Shown here: positions 28,851 through 38,140 of the stretch, one piece after another
How the letters are laid out: each line of letters starts with the position of its first letter
Position numbering within the stretch: position 1 is the first letter of the stretch
Assembly (NCBI RefSeq): GCF_039545035.1
Contig: NZ_BAABRO010000002.1
Location: 124,001 to 188,000 of the forward strand
Direction of reading: 5' to 3'
From: Novipirellula caenicola
GTDB taxonomy: Bacteria; Planctomycetota; Planctomycetia; Pirellulales; Pirellulaceae
Length of the DNA stretch: 64,000 bases
Position numbers and translations under genes: made by a program
The notes under the pieces: model-generated
Databases searched by the model: none
Told to the model about the DNA's origin: nothing
Seen by the model: the letters and a program-made list of their open reading frames with translations, nothing else

Positions 28851-31484
28851 TTAATGAACAAACGCCGTTGATTTCGATGGCGACTTCTTCGATCGCGCGA
28901 TCGCCGGATCGTCGACACTCGCACCGGCTTGACGCAATGCGTCGATGACTGCGGATTGGCTAACCAAGTCACGCAGCACGATCGGTTGGTTCGGGTTGGA
29001 TCCGGGGTAGATCGCCAAAACCGGGATCGAGCGACTCTGCAATTCAGCCAGTTTCGATTTGATCTCGGGATTGTGATCAGTCCAATCCGCCAACATCGGC
29101 ACCGCATCGAGTTCTTCGATCACCTTGCGAGTTTCCTCGGTGTTCAGCGCCACGTTGTAGTTGACAATACAGTTCACGCACCACTTTGCAGTGAAATCGA
29201 TCATCACGGTGCGGCCTTCGGCTTGCAATTCCTGCAGACGTTCTTCGCTGTACTCTTCCCAAGCGATCGTCTTGACGCCCTCTTGAGGAGCGGGCTCGGC
29301 GCCCAAGTACTGAAACGCCATCATGCCGATTGCCGTGGCGACTGCCACACCGCTCACCCAAGCCACCAATCGTTTTTCGATATCGGCCCAATTGGGAACC
29401 TTGCCGATGATCCAGCAACCGAACCATACGCCTAACAACGTTACGAAGACCGGCACCTTGTGGTCGTCGCTGAACTGGTTGAAAAAGAATGCCACGGTGG
29501 CCAAGAACAAGAACGCCAAAAATTCTTTTAGCGTCTCCATCCAATTTCCTGGCTTGGGCAACCACGCCACCAGCTTGGGCCAAATGCCGATCATGATATA
29601 AGGGATCGCCATTCCCAATCCGATGGTCATCATCAACGCGGTCGTTTCCGCGGCGGTCAAAGCGATCGTCAAACCGAAAATGGCGCCGAGAAACGGGCCA
29701 CTACAAGGCGTCGACAACACGGTGGCAAACGCCCCTTTGGCGAACGCCCCCGGATAACCTTCACGTTTTTGCAAGTCTTGCGAGACCTTGCCACCGGCCA
29801 TGCCCGGCGCTGGAATCTCCCACACGCCAAGGTAGCTAAGCGCCATCGCAAACATCAGCAGCGTCAAACCGAGTCGAACAGGCAAGTAGGTAAACTGCTC
29901 ACCCCAAGACAGTGAAAAGACGACGGCCAGTGCCGTTAACAGTGCGAATACCGACATGATGCCGGCCGCGTAGAAGAAATTCAGCAAGAACGCACGCTTG
30001 CGATCGGCGCCGGCTTGCTGAACAAAACTCATTACTTTTAGTCCCACCACCGGCAACACGCAGGGCATGAAGTTCAGGATCACCCCGCCTAAGAACGCAA
30101 ACATCAATACGACCGCAAACGGGCGGCCTTCGGAGTCGTCGCCATCGTTGATCACGATGGGCTGAACCGGAGTGGCTGGATGGGCCGCAGTGTCTTCGGC
30201 GTTGTCATCAAGAGATGCTTCGCCGTCGGCGGCAGTCGCTGCGCCGGTTGCAACCGCGTCACCGGTGGGCTGCGATTCGGTGTCGTCGCCGGTGTCTTGG
30301 GTTGCGGGTGCAGGCTTGGTTGGCAGTTTGTCGACCCACTGGGTCTCGGCAGCCGCATCAAGTACATCGGCGCGTTTCACGCTAGCGAACTGGACCGCCG
30401 CAGACGAGGTCCCAGCCCCGCTTGCGCTGCCGACATTCAGCGTGGTTGAAAACGTCAGCGCCATCGGTTGTTGGCAACTCTTGTCCGTACAAGCTTGGTA
30501 CGCGATCATGCCGGCGATCTTGTGAGCCCCCGGTTCGGCGTCCTTGGGAACCTGCACAGGCAACGACCATGTCACAGTGCCTTTGTGAAACATCACGCCC
30601 GGCAACAATTTGACATCGACCGGCACCGCGACGCTGCTCGCTTTGGGTTGGCCAACGAGCAGTCCCGATTTTTCAGACACCACCATGTTGGTCGAAAAGT
30701 CGGCGTCATCCACGGTCAATTGATAAACATGGAATCCAGCATCCGGAATCGCCGTCAGCTTTAGCGTCGCTCGATCTCCCGGAGCCACCGTGGCAGGCGT
30801 CAATTCCGCCGTCCACTGCACCTCGTAACCGTCGTCTCGAAATGGTTTGGTAGCAACCGTCTTCGCCGGTTCAACCGCTTGATTTCCCGATTCGGCATCA
30901 GCTTGGGTCATCGCGGCGGCAGCGGCGACGTTGCCTGCGAAGGCGGCCGTCAATGTTTCTGAAATGGGGATGCAAGCGCCATCGGGCTTACAAACCTGGG
31001 CCTCGACGGCGATCGAAATCGGGTCACGAAAATCAGTGGGGACGACAAGTGGCGCAGACCAGACCACGCGGCCGCCATGTTCTTCGATCGTGATCCCTTT
31101 AAAAATCTCCGACACACTTTTGTGCGGCGCTTCGTCGGGAACGAACTTGCCTGCCAATTTCACGGACTCGGGCGACTCGATTGACAATTTCGTCTTCATC
31201 GGTCCGCCGGCGGGCTGCGTCACCGAATAGATATGCCAACCCGCGTCCACATCGACGATCACCTCCAAACGTCCTTGCGTGCCGGATTCCTCGACAAAGT
31301 ACTTGGCTTCCCATTTCGCCGGGTCCCCCGAGTCTTGGCCGAATCCGCCCAGTGAGAAATCGGAGAAGACGCCGCCGTCGTTGCCAAACCCCGACTGGGC
31401 TGTTGCAACATGGGGGATGCCGACCACAAAGGCCAGCAACAAACATCCAAGTCCAAGAAGTCCGCCGCCGTTTCTATTTATCAT
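28851..31484 (-). CDS. DsbD-like thiol:disulfide interchange protein
   Basis: An 877-residue membrane protein carrying reducing power to the periplasm. A signal peptide (residues 1-29, ending VATAQS) is followed by two related DsbD N-terminal type beta domains, near 55-190 (VIVDVDAGWHIYSVTQP) and 220-350 (LTAIPDAGFHVYQLTVDD). After an acidic Ala/Thr-rich linker (380-445) the central region has about eight helices with the paired cysteines in NFMPCVLPV and STPCSGPFLG. The C-terminus is a thioredoxin domain with FTAKWCVNCIVNYN. The duplicated N-terminal domain is longer than in E. coli DsbD (about 565 residues). It abuts mnmE. Confidence 0.9.
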   Translation of the reverse strand: MINRNGGGLLGLGCLLLAFVVGIPHVATAQSGFGNDGGVFSDFSLGGFGQDSGDPAKWEAKYFVEESGTQGRLEVIVDVDAGWHIYSVTQPAGGPMKTKLSIESPESVKLAGKFVPDEAPHKSVSEIFKGITIEEHGGRVVWSAPLVVPTDFRDPISIAVEAQVCKPDGACIPISETLTAAFAGNVAAAAAMTQADAESGNQAVEPAKTVATKPFRDDGYEVQWTAELTPATVAPGDRATLKLTAIPDAGFHVYQLTVDDADFSTNMVVSEKSGLLVGQPKASSVAVPVDVKLLPGVMFHKGTVTWSLPVQVPKDAEPGAHKIAGMIAYQACTDKSCQQPMALTFSTTLNVGSASGAGTSSAAVQFASVKRADVLDAAAETQWVDKLPTKPAPATQDTGDDTESQPTGDAVATGAATAADGEASLDDNAEDTAAHPATPVQPIVINDGDDSEGRPFAVVLMFAFLGGVILNFMPCVLPVVGLKVMSFVQQAGADRKRAFLLNFFYAAGIMSVFALLTALAVVFSLSWGEQFTYLPVRLGLTLLMFAMALSYLGVWEIPAPGMAGGKVSQDLQKREGYPGAFAKGAFATVLSTPCSGPFLGAIFGLTIALTAAETTALMMTIGLGMAIPYIMIGIWPKLVAWLPKPGNWMETLKEFLAFLFLATVAFFFNQFSDDHKVPVFVTLLGVWFGCWIIGKVPNWADIEKRLVAWVSGVAVATAIGMMAFQYLGAEPAPQEGVKTIAWEEYSEERLQELQAEGRTVMIDFTAKWCVNCIVNYNVALNTEETRKVIEELDAVPMLADWTDHNPEIKSKLAELQSRSIPVLAIYPGSNPNQPIVLRDLVSQSAVIDALRQAGASVDDPAIARSKKSPSKSTAFVH

Positions 31485-31541
31485 GTTCAGTACGCTTCAA
31501 ATAAGCTCTTTGCCGAGAATCCAATTCGCTTCGCCAACCGA

Positions 31542-32696
31542 TCATCTACCGAGTTTATCAATGACTCGAATCCATTGATCGATCCGCTGGGCAATCTGCT
31601 CGTCATCGTAGGAAAAATTCTGATGGTCAAGCAATAACCAAGTCGCCCAATTGGCAAGGTTAATCCAGGCTGAAACCTGAACGATGCTTTTCGCAATCAC
31701 TTCTTGCTGTTCATCCAATGACGATTCTAGCCGATAACCCGCCAATACCGAATGCCACGCAGTATGCACATCCGTACACTCACCTAGGAAGCTGGAAATC
31801 CAGCGGGCCAGATCGGTGGCAGCCGCATCCATCCGAACCGCGTCAAAATCGATGATCCCGACGACCGAACAAGATTCGACTGCATCGCCCGCGCAGGAAT
31901 TGGCAAAGAAAATGTGCTCGGCATGAACGTCCCCCAGCACGATTTGCGTCTCAACCGACTCGTGTGATAGCGCCGCCAAAGTCGCAGCCAGCGGACTTGT
32001 GACGCGATTCCAATCGGCTCGAAATCGCTCGATCGCCGTCTGCAACGAAAACCGCAGATGCAGATGCTCGACCTGCATCAGATCGCTTGCGATGATCGCG
32101 TCCATTTGCGAGCCCAATTCCTTTAGCCGCTTTTGACGCGTCAAGACACATGGGGGTGCTTGCAGCTGCGTTCCCAACGAACGTACCGAGCGGTGAAAAA
32201 CGGCGATTGCCGATCCGCCACGCAACATCGCTTCGTGGCGTCGTCGTTCGGTTTCCGCATTGGCAGCAAGATCGCCTGCAGCCGCTGAATCGCTGACCAG
32301 CAGACCGGTTCCCGTCGCGGGCTCGCGCCATGGTTGGCCGTCAATCCACTGGGCTAGCTCCCAAACGTATTGGCCATCATCAATGGCGTAGCGATTGGGC
32401 ACTCCGGCATCACCTGGATCGTATCGCTTTGGCCCGCCCAGCTTTGGCCCGCATCGCTTAAGCTCGGGTACCACATCGCAGCCGTTGTTCTTTGCCGTGA
32501 CCATCACCCTATGAATCTGGTCCACGCGAGACAAAGAAGTGTGCAGCGGATAGCGTTTCAGCGCCCACGTCTGCCCCTGGGCAATCGAGACACGAAACAC
32601 GGCAGCCCCGCTCAATCCCGACGCAATCGGCTGGATCGATTCGATGCGAGAATGTTCGAACCAATTTTTCAGCACTGAACGGACAGCGTCACTCAT
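31542..32696 (-). CDS. APH-like phosphotransferase
   Basis: A 384-residue protein with the aminoglycoside phosphotransferase/choline kinase fold. An N-lobe begins IQPIASGLSGAAVFRVSIAQGQTWALKRYP, with the ATP-site Lys. The catalytic loop reads VLGDVHAEHIFFA in place of the usual HGDxHxxN, so the first His is Leu and the metal-binding Asn is shifted or replaced; the later GIIDFDAVRMD supplies the Asp. Small-molecule kinase activity is inferred; drug resistance is not implied. Its ATG overlaps the tsaE stop by 4 bp, so the two are translated together. Confidence 0.82.
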   Translation of the reverse strand: MSDAVRSVLKNWFEHSRIESIQPIASGLSGAAVFRVSIAQGQTWALKRYPLHTSLSRVDQIHRVMVTAKNNGCDVVPELKRCGPKLGGPKRYDPGDAGVPNRYAIDDGQYVWELAQWIDGQPWREPATGTGLLVSDSAAAGDLAANAETERRRHEAMLRGGSAIAVFHRSVRSLGTQLQAPPCVLTRQKRLKELGSQMDAIIASDLMQVEHLHLRFSLQTAIERFRADWNRVTSPLAATLAALSHESVETQIVLGDVHAEHIFFANSCAGDAVESCSVVGIIDFDAVRMDAAATDLARWISSFLGECTDVHTAWHSVLAGYRLESSLDEQQEVIAKSIVQVSAWINLANWATWLLLDHQNFSYDDEQIAQRIDQWIRVIDKLGR

Positions 32697-33244
32697 GCCG
32701 CAGACCAGCCATCGTCAATGCACTGTTGATGAAGCAAGCGAAGCGATTCATGCAGCGCGAGATCCTGAGTCGACATCGTGATTTGACGAAAACGGGCATC
32801 CTGTTCGATATCGATCTTGATCCACACGGTTTCCAATGGCATCACCGAACGGACGAGATCCGCCCACTCGACCAGTGTCCAAGCTTGTGGATCGTCAAAG
32901 AGTTCTTCGACCCCCAACTCCAAAAATTCATCGTCATCGCTGACGCGGTAGGCATCCAAATGATGCAGCGTGATCGATCCGTGATGGGATTGCAGCAGCG
33001 TGAACGTGGGACTTGTTACATCCGCAGGATCAACCCCCGTCGCCGCGGCAATCGACTGGACGATCCGCGTTTTGCCCGCCCCCAACGTCCCGACCAATCC
33101 AAAGGAAATCCCGGCGGGCAAGCAATCGACCATTCGCCGCGCCAATGCGTCAACATGCTCGAGATCGAGGTGACGCAAATACAGTGCGGGCTGATTCGTA
33201 TTTTTGAGGTCCAAGGTCCAACGCTCCGATTCGTAGTGAAGCAA
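32693..33244 (-). CDS. tsaE: tRNA threonylcarbamoyladenosine synthesis ATPase TsaE
   Basis: A 183-residue P-loop ATPase working with TsaB and TsaD on the t6A base of tRNAs. The Walker A is GTLGAGKTRIVQSIA, followed by PADVTSPTFTLLQSHHG, HLDAYRVSDDDEFLELGVEELFDD and LVEWADLVRSVMP, the family hallmark. The first ~20 residues, before HLDLEHVDALARRM, are extra and the start could lie further in. It heads a minus-strand series running through the kinase gene. Confidence 0.94.
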   Translation of the reverse strand: MLHYESERWTLDLKNTNQPALYLRHLDLEHVDALARRMVDCLPAGISFGLVGTLGAGKTRIVQSIAAATGVDPADVTSPTFTLLQSHHGSITLHHLDAYRVSDDDEFLELGVEELFDDPQAWTLVEWADLVRSVMPLETVWIKIDIEQDARFRQITMSTQDLALHESLRLLHQQCIDDGWSAA

Positions 33245-33328
33245 AGCATTTTAGATTATTCTCGGCCCGCCGCGAGCCCGCCGAACATAACCGCCACAGA
33301 TGGCGGGCCTAACAACACGGGGGATCGG

Positions 33329-33529
33329 CTAGCCTGCGCGGCGCAACCGAGTGGGCGCGGCAAAGTGAGCCAGCGTCTTTTCGAGGCATCCCAGCGATTT
33401 CAGCGTCTGTTTGAACATGGCGGCGGCCTGAGCATTGGACTCGAAACCGAGATCCTCGAGCAGCTCGAGCATTTCGGCGAGCTCAAATTGAAGCACCAGT
33501 TCTTCGGGCGTTTGAGGCAACCGGTTCAC
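33329..33529 (-). CDS. Small helical protein of unknown function
   Basis: A 66-residue frame read from a GTG at 33529 with a well placed GGAGAG 5 bases upstream. The product is largely helical (LVLQFELAEMLELLEDLGFESNAQAAAMFKQTLKSLGCLEKTL) with a basic tail. No family is recognised. The good ribosome site and protein-like composition support it as real; its shortness and GTG start argue for caution. It may be co-transcribed with tsaE, 85 bp downstream. Confidence 0.5.
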   Translation of the reverse strand: MNRLPQTPEELVLQFELAEMLELLEDLGFESNAQAAAMFKQTLKSLGCLEKTLAHFAAPTRLRRAG

Positions 33530-33884
33530 GGGATCTCTCCGACGGAAAAATCGAACGAAGGGACAAACGCAGGATCACTTCGTCAGTTGCAATCCACGTT
33601 GTCGATCCCGACGACCGACTCCTTCTAGATGTTTCGTTCGGAAAATTGCGTAAAATCCGATATCAAAATCGTCCTTGGCGTCACCGTGTTCCATCGCGCC
33701 CCGACCGCTGGCGCCGATTAGGTAAAATAGACCACTGCGCAAGTTGCCACTCTCGCCCCGCTACCCATATAACCGGTCGCGAGAAAACGTTCCACAATGC
33801 GTTTGGCACGCGGCCAAATTCGCCGTCACCGAGTGCCGATGCGGGCTCGGTGACGGCAATATCCCAAAATGAGGGTCGCTCGTT
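33530..33884. other. Intergenic region with one perfect hairpin
   Basis: No gene is supported. A perfect 12-bp stem, GCCGTCACCGAG at 33822-33833 and its complement at 33846-33857 around a 12-base loop, lies 28 bp past the stop of the minus-strand sulfatase gene. No T-run follows it, so it is at most a Rho-type or processing signal. Confidence 0.5.
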
Positions 33885-35465
33885 TTAGCGGGCGCCTTTG
33901 TTCAGCGGTTCTTCGACCACGATCGCGGCAGGGAAATCCGCAGCTTCCTCACCACCACGCTCCGCCCAACGTTTGTTCTGCGAACCGCCGCGAGGTTGAT
34001 TCATCGGGATGTCCATCCCTCCGGCGTCGCCTAGCATTTCGTACAACCGGTTCTCCATCTCTTTGACGACCGACCGGTAGTCGGGATTGGCGATCAGATT
34101 CTTTGTTTCGCCTGGATCGCTGGCCAGGTCATACAATTCGTCGACGTCCCACAGTCCGTAATAGGTGATGTATTTGAAACGATCACCGCGAAGCGCAAAT
34201 TGCGTGGGCGACTGCGGAAAGTTCTTTTCCCAATAGTAGACGTAGAGAAAATAGTCTCGCCAATCCAAGTCGGGATTGTTGGGGAGTTCGAGAAAACTCT
34301 TGCCGTCCATGTAGTCGGGCGTTTCCAAGCCCGCAGCATGCAAGATCGTGGGCCCGATATCGATGTTTCCAATCACCGATTCGACCACCGTCCCTCCTTC
34401 GTAGAGTTCAGGGCAATGCATCATCATCGGCACGCGAATCGACGCTTCGTACGAAACCCGTTTGTCGATCAAGCCATGTTCGCCCCACATAAAACCATTG
34501 TCGCCCATATAGATGACCAGCGTCGAGTCGTGGATTCCCATCTTTTTAAGCTGATCAAGCACACGGCCGACACTGTCGTCCACCGCCAACAGCGATTCAC
34601 AATATCGGCGGTAGAGGTAATCGAGTCCATTGTCGCTGTGGTAGGAAAAATCGATGCCGTGCCAGCTGTTGCGTTGGTCGCGAACCCAACGAGGTGCGTT
34701 GTTTTCGGCGGAGATTTCTTTGCCACGCGGAAGAAAGCTAAGGTCGGCATTGGCGTAGCGGTCGGCATGTCGCTTGGCAGGCGTGAAATTCGAATGCACC
34801 GCCTTATGCGACAGATACAAACAAAACGGTTCATCCGAGTCCTTCTGCGATTCAAGCCACTCGATCGCGTAGTCGGTCAATTCATCGGTGATGTAACCTT
34901 TCTGCTTGACTCGTTTACCATTGACGTTCAGCGTGTAATTCGGCCCCGGTGGCAAGTAATTGCCTTGGCCACGGAAGCTGATCCAGTGGTCAAATCCAGG
35001 GCGTGGGTCGTCATGCTCGCCGCCCATATGCCATTTGCCGATGAACCCAGTGCGGTAGCCAGCCTTTTGCAGGTACTGAGGAAAAAAAATCGTTCCCTCA
35101 GGCACCGCACGATTGTTGTCAATCACGCGATGCTTGTGGGTGTACAGCCCTGTCAAAATCGACGCCCGGCTGGGTGAACAAAGGGATGTTGTGACAAACG
35201 CATTCTTCAAATGGACTCCGCCCGAGGCGAGCGAATCGAGGTGCGGCGTTTCGAGAAACGGATGCCCCATGAACCCCATCGCGTCATAGCGATGGTCGTC
35301 TGTCAAAATGAAAACGACGTTTCGAGGTTGCACGCCGTCAATCTTGCCCACCTCAGGCAGATCAGCCGAGGATGGTTTCGCGGCAGTTTCCGCGGCCGAT
35401 TGGGCAACAGCACCACCACAGGCAAAGCAAACGAAAAGAGTTCCAGCAATCAAACGCCATTTCAT
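33885..35465 (-). CDS. Secreted sulfatase
   Basis: A 526-residue exported sulfatase. The ATG at 35465 is preceded by GGAGAC and opens a signal peptide (MKWRLIAGTLFVCFACGGAVAQ); an upstream in-frame start at 35603 lacks one. Metal residues are in VVFILTDDHRYD, and Cys96 of CSPSRAS is the formylglycine position. Further marks are GKWHMGG, VIYMGDNGFMWGEHGLIDKR and DELYDLASDPGETKNLI. By layout it is close to N-sulfoglucosamine sulfohydrolase/arylsulfatase types; the exact substrate is open. It stands alone, divergent from the Cys-rich lipoprotein gene. Confidence 0.93.
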   Translation of the reverse strand: MKWRLIAGTLFVCFACGGAVAQSAAETAAKPSSADLPEVGKIDGVQPRNVVFILTDDHRYDAMGFMGHPFLETPHLDSLASGGVHLKNAFVTTSLCSPSRASILTGLYTHKHRVIDNNRAVPEGTIFFPQYLQKAGYRTGFIGKWHMGGEHDDPRPGFDHWISFRGQGNYLPPGPNYTLNVNGKRVKQKGYITDELTDYAIEWLESQKDSDEPFCLYLSHKAVHSNFTPAKRHADRYANADLSFLPRGKEISAENNAPRWVRDQRNSWHGIDFSYHSDNGLDYLYRRYCESLLAVDDSVGRVLDQLKKMGIHDSTLVIYMGDNGFMWGEHGLIDKRVSYEASIRVPMMMHCPELYEGGTVVESVIGNIDIGPTILHAAGLETPDYMDGKSFLELPNNPDLDWRDYFLYVYYWEKNFPQSPTQFALRGDRFKYITYYGLWDVDELYDLASDPGETKNLIANPDYRSVVKEMENRLYEMLGDAGGMDIPMNQPRGGSQNKRWAERGGEEAADFPAAIVVEEPLNKGAR

Positions 35466-35814
35466 GAAGTCGTCTCCAAAGCAGATCAGCAAAGATGAAG
35501 GGGGGAGGGGAGTGTGAGGAAGCCAGGACGAGGAAGCCGTCCTAACTTGGCCAAAAATGCCAGCCAGGCGAGCAATCTCATGGTCAGCAGTGGGCAACGC
35601 CAAGGGACCAATGATAACTGGCCCGATTGAGGCCGTGGGAATTTGATTCCGCTGTTCCTTGGCCTACTCGCATGGGGCTACCAGCATTCCGTGGGCTGCT
35701 AGCATTCCGCGGGCTGTTAAATTTTGCGGATTATAAGGATTTATTGGACTGAGTCGAATGGGATGGCCGAATTGACAACTATCCACTCGGCAAGACGACG
35801 AAGGTCTAAATCCA
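35466..35814. other. Intergenic region between divergent genes
   Basis: Holds the upstream regions of the sulfatase (minus) and the Cys-rich lipoprotein (plus). Around 35675-35718 two near-identical ~21-bp units (GGCTaCcAGCATTCCGtG and GGCTGCTAGCATTCCGCG) follow each other. No clear promoter or operator could be assigned. Confidence 0.45.
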
Positions 35815-36390
35815 ATGAAACCGACACAACAGCTCTCACTCCTGACTCTCTCCATCGCCCTCCTTTGGTTCACCGGGTGTTGCGGTCCCACGTGCGGCGG
35901 AGCCAATGGACCGCTGATGTTCGGCGGCGGAGGCTGCGGTACGCCCGGATGCGGCGAATGTGATGGCTGTGGCGAACTGTACGTCGATCCTTGGATCAAC
36001 CATCCCGCCGACGCTTGCGATCCCTGCGACAAGTGCGGGAATCACAACGGCCAATCCTGTGGCAAATGCCGCTCGGTCTTCTCAGGAATTGAAAGCCTGT
36101 GGGGATATCGATGTGGGGTCGAATCAGGCTGTGATGGCGGTTGCCATGGTGGCTGTGACGGCGGTTGCGATTCAGGTTGCGAGGTCGGCTGCGGTTGCGA
36201 ATCCTGCGTTTCGGAATCTTACCCGAGCGAATTTCACGTTGGCGAAGAATACATCTCAGGCGAATCGCACTACCCCGGCGAAACCATCGTCGAATCCGAA
36301 GAGCCCGCGTACAAACCGGAACGCACTCGAAAGATCTTTCGCTCGAAACCTAGCGTTGCTCGCGGCGTCCCAACTCCGGCGATACGCTAA
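35815..36390 (+). CDS. Cys/Gly-rich lipoprotein
   Basis: A 191-residue exported protein. The signal segment ends in a lipobox-like WFTGC (Cys22). Residues 22-140 are extremely rich in Cys and Gly, with CGTPGCGECDGCGE, CDPCDKCG, CGKC and a run of CxGGC-type repeats near 105-130 (CDGGCHGGCDGGCDSGC). The last 60 residues are acidic, Ser/Tyr/Glu-rich, then basic. Such proteins are known only as planctomycete hypothetical proteins to me. The many cysteines could form disulfides or bind metal in the envelope; neither is shown. A strong terminator follows, so it is a single-gene transcript. Confidence 0.8.
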   Translation: MKPTQQLSLLTLSIALLWFTGCCGPTCGGANGPLMFGGGGCGTPGCGECDGCGELYVDPWINHPADACDPCDKCGNHNGQSCGKCRSVFSGIESLWGYRCGVESGCDGGCHGGCDGGCDSGCEVGCGCESCVSESYPSEFHVGEEYISGESHYPGETIVESEEPAYKPERTRKIFRSKPSVARGVPTPAIR

Positions 36391-36442
36391 TCTCCGAACG
36401 CACCGATTTGCTCGGTGATCACACGGCGAAACCTGACAACCA

Positions 36443-36482
36443 AAAGCGGCTGCCCTCTGGCGAGGGTTGGCCGCTTTTTTTT
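36443..36482 (+). terminator. Intrinsic terminator after the Cys-rich lipoprotein gene
   Basis: Arms AAAGCGGC (36443-36450) and GCCGCTTT (36470-36477) with an inner CCCT/AGGG pair, followed by a run of T to 36482. It lies 52 bp past the stop codon and has the classical form. Confidence 0.88.
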
Positions 36483-36506
36483 GTGAAGATGATTACCGAG
36501 GCGATG

Positions 36507-37745
36507 CTAGTAATCGAACCAGCTACCGATGCCGATTTGCTCTTCGCGTTGATGAAAGAACTCGAACTGCGTGGTGTAGCCGTTTAGATATTGCAGTCCA
36601 AAACGAATTCGGCGTTGTGACGCCATACCCTGCCACTGCCAACCGGTTTGCAGCGTCATCGTGGGCGAAAAATCGACTGCTTCACGAACGTCGACGTTGA
36701 TGGCGTTAAATGGCCCGCCACGCTTAGGCTGTAGCGGAACCGGTACGTGCTCGGCACCGAATTGAATTTGGATTGGCTTGGCGCCGCCGGACGCCTTTAC
36801 CGCATAGGCAAACTCGCCGTACACCCGCAGCGGATCAGATGCTTGGTAACTAACGCCCGCGATCAGCGATTCCGTCACATAGTTGATTCGCTGAAACAAC
36901 GGAAAACGTTCCATGTATTCGTCGCCCACGTGCGACGAGATGTGAAAGTAGCCGAGTTTCGCGGACCATGGTCCATCCGCGTACGTGATCAGCGTTCCGA
37001 AACGAAAGTCCATCGATTCGACGTCTTCTGAATTTTCGACATCCAACCGAACCATCACGGCTCCTTCGAGATCCCACTGCCAACCTTCCGCTGCGACCGC
37101 CCCCGGCGTTCCATAGCGCAACAATCCGACACGTCCGCCGAGCGTCGCGTCCCACAAGATCCCGCTCTCGGTATCGCTAAACAGGACAGTCGAAATACGC
37201 GGCTCGTGAGGCCCGGCAAGGTACGATTTATAGAGCAGCCCGTCCGGCAAAATCACCCAATCATGTTGCGGTTGCGATCGATTTGCATTCGATGAATGCA
37301 CCGACGGCAACCACTCTTCATGTACGGTGTCCTGTTCGAACGTATGGACCTGACCATGCAAACGGGCATGTTCTGACGATGGGGAAGACTCCGTAATCAT
37401 CCCGTCGGTGAATCCCCATCCTGTCGTTTCGTCGGTGCGATTCCTCGGACGTGTCGCATCGCCGAGCGACGGATCGAACCAACTAGGGCTCGCGTCGCCG
37501 CCATCGGCACGCACCGTTCCGCTAGCATCCGTCAATGGAACCGCAGCTTCGCCCGGCGGTTTGCTCCAAGGCAATTCGATCGGTGTTTGCTTTTGCCCAT
37601 GGCTAGCTAATCGCAGCCACGATGCATCGACTTCGCTGCCACGTGTCGATTCAGGCGTCATCCCCCACAACAACATTGCGAAAAGGATCGCCCGCTTCGT
37701 GGATCGAGAAGGCTGAGAACAGAAACGACTAAGAGAACGAATCAA
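36507..37745 (-). CDS. DUF1207 family protein
   Basis: A 412-residue protein with the DUF1207 body in its second half: DWVILPDGLLYKSYLAGPHEPRIS, then alternating strands such as GWQWDLEGAVMVRLDVEN, WSAKLGYFHISSHVGDEYMER and MTLQTGWQWQGMASQRRIRFGLQYLNGY, ending in an aromatic residue (GSWFDY). The strand pattern and terminal aromatic residue suggest an outer-membrane barrel. The N-terminal 150 residues contain a short hydrophobic export segment (about 17-32) and a low-complexity Ser/Pro/Thr-rich stretch. No function is known for the family. It converges with the lipoprotein gene at the terminator. Confidence 0.82.
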   Translation of the reverse strand: MIRSLSRFCSQPSRSTKRAILFAMLLWGMTPESTRGSEVDASWLRLASHGQKQTPIELPWSKPPGEAAVPLTDASGTVRADGGDASPSWFDPSLGDATRPRNRTDETTGWGFTDGMITESSPSSEHARLHGQVHTFEQDTVHEEWLPSVHSSNANRSQPQHDWVILPDGLLYKSYLAGPHEPRISTVLFSDTESGILWDATLGGRVGLLRYGTPGAVAAEGWQWDLEGAVMVRLDVENSEDVESMDFRFGTLITYADGPWSAKLGYFHISSHVGDEYMERFPLFQRINYVTESLIAGVSYQASDPLRVYGEFAYAVKASGGAKPIQIQFGAEHVPVPLQPKRGGPFNAINVDVREAVDFSPTMTLQTGWQWQGMASQRRIRFGLQYLNGYTTQFEFFHQREEQIGIGSWFDY

Positions 37746-38140
37746 GTGCCACCGGCAGCTCGGAGGTAGATGAAACGCCTCACCTTGAAAGCGTTTAAGA
37801 CGTTCAGAAATGCACCCGGAAACAAAATCATTCCCAGGGATCCCAAACAGCCTACTCGACTTGTTTCGTCATTTCCAAGAGATCCACTTCGTCTTTTACG
37901 CTGAAAATTTCCAGCATTGACACTCAAACGCTAGCAATCAAATGCAAGCAACTGATTGCATCTTGTCGTAGGATTGACGGCAGCGGGCTGAACTCTCGGC
38001 GGCTTCGTTGGGATAGGAAGCCGCGACAACAAGTTTCTGTTTGGGTTCGTCTTGTCCAATTCGATGCAGATCGATAGGCTGAAGTTTCGCGCCGCTGAAA
38101 AGGATTTTTCAAGCGTTTTCGGCCAGGGAGGGGAATTTTC
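37746..38140. other. Intergenic region upstream of the histidine kinase
   Basis: No gene is supported. One perfect 8-bp stem, GCGGCTTC (37999-38006) with GAAGCCGC (38017-38024), lies 120 bp before the kinase start. Promoters for both flanking divergent genes should be here; none is clear. Confidence 0.45.
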
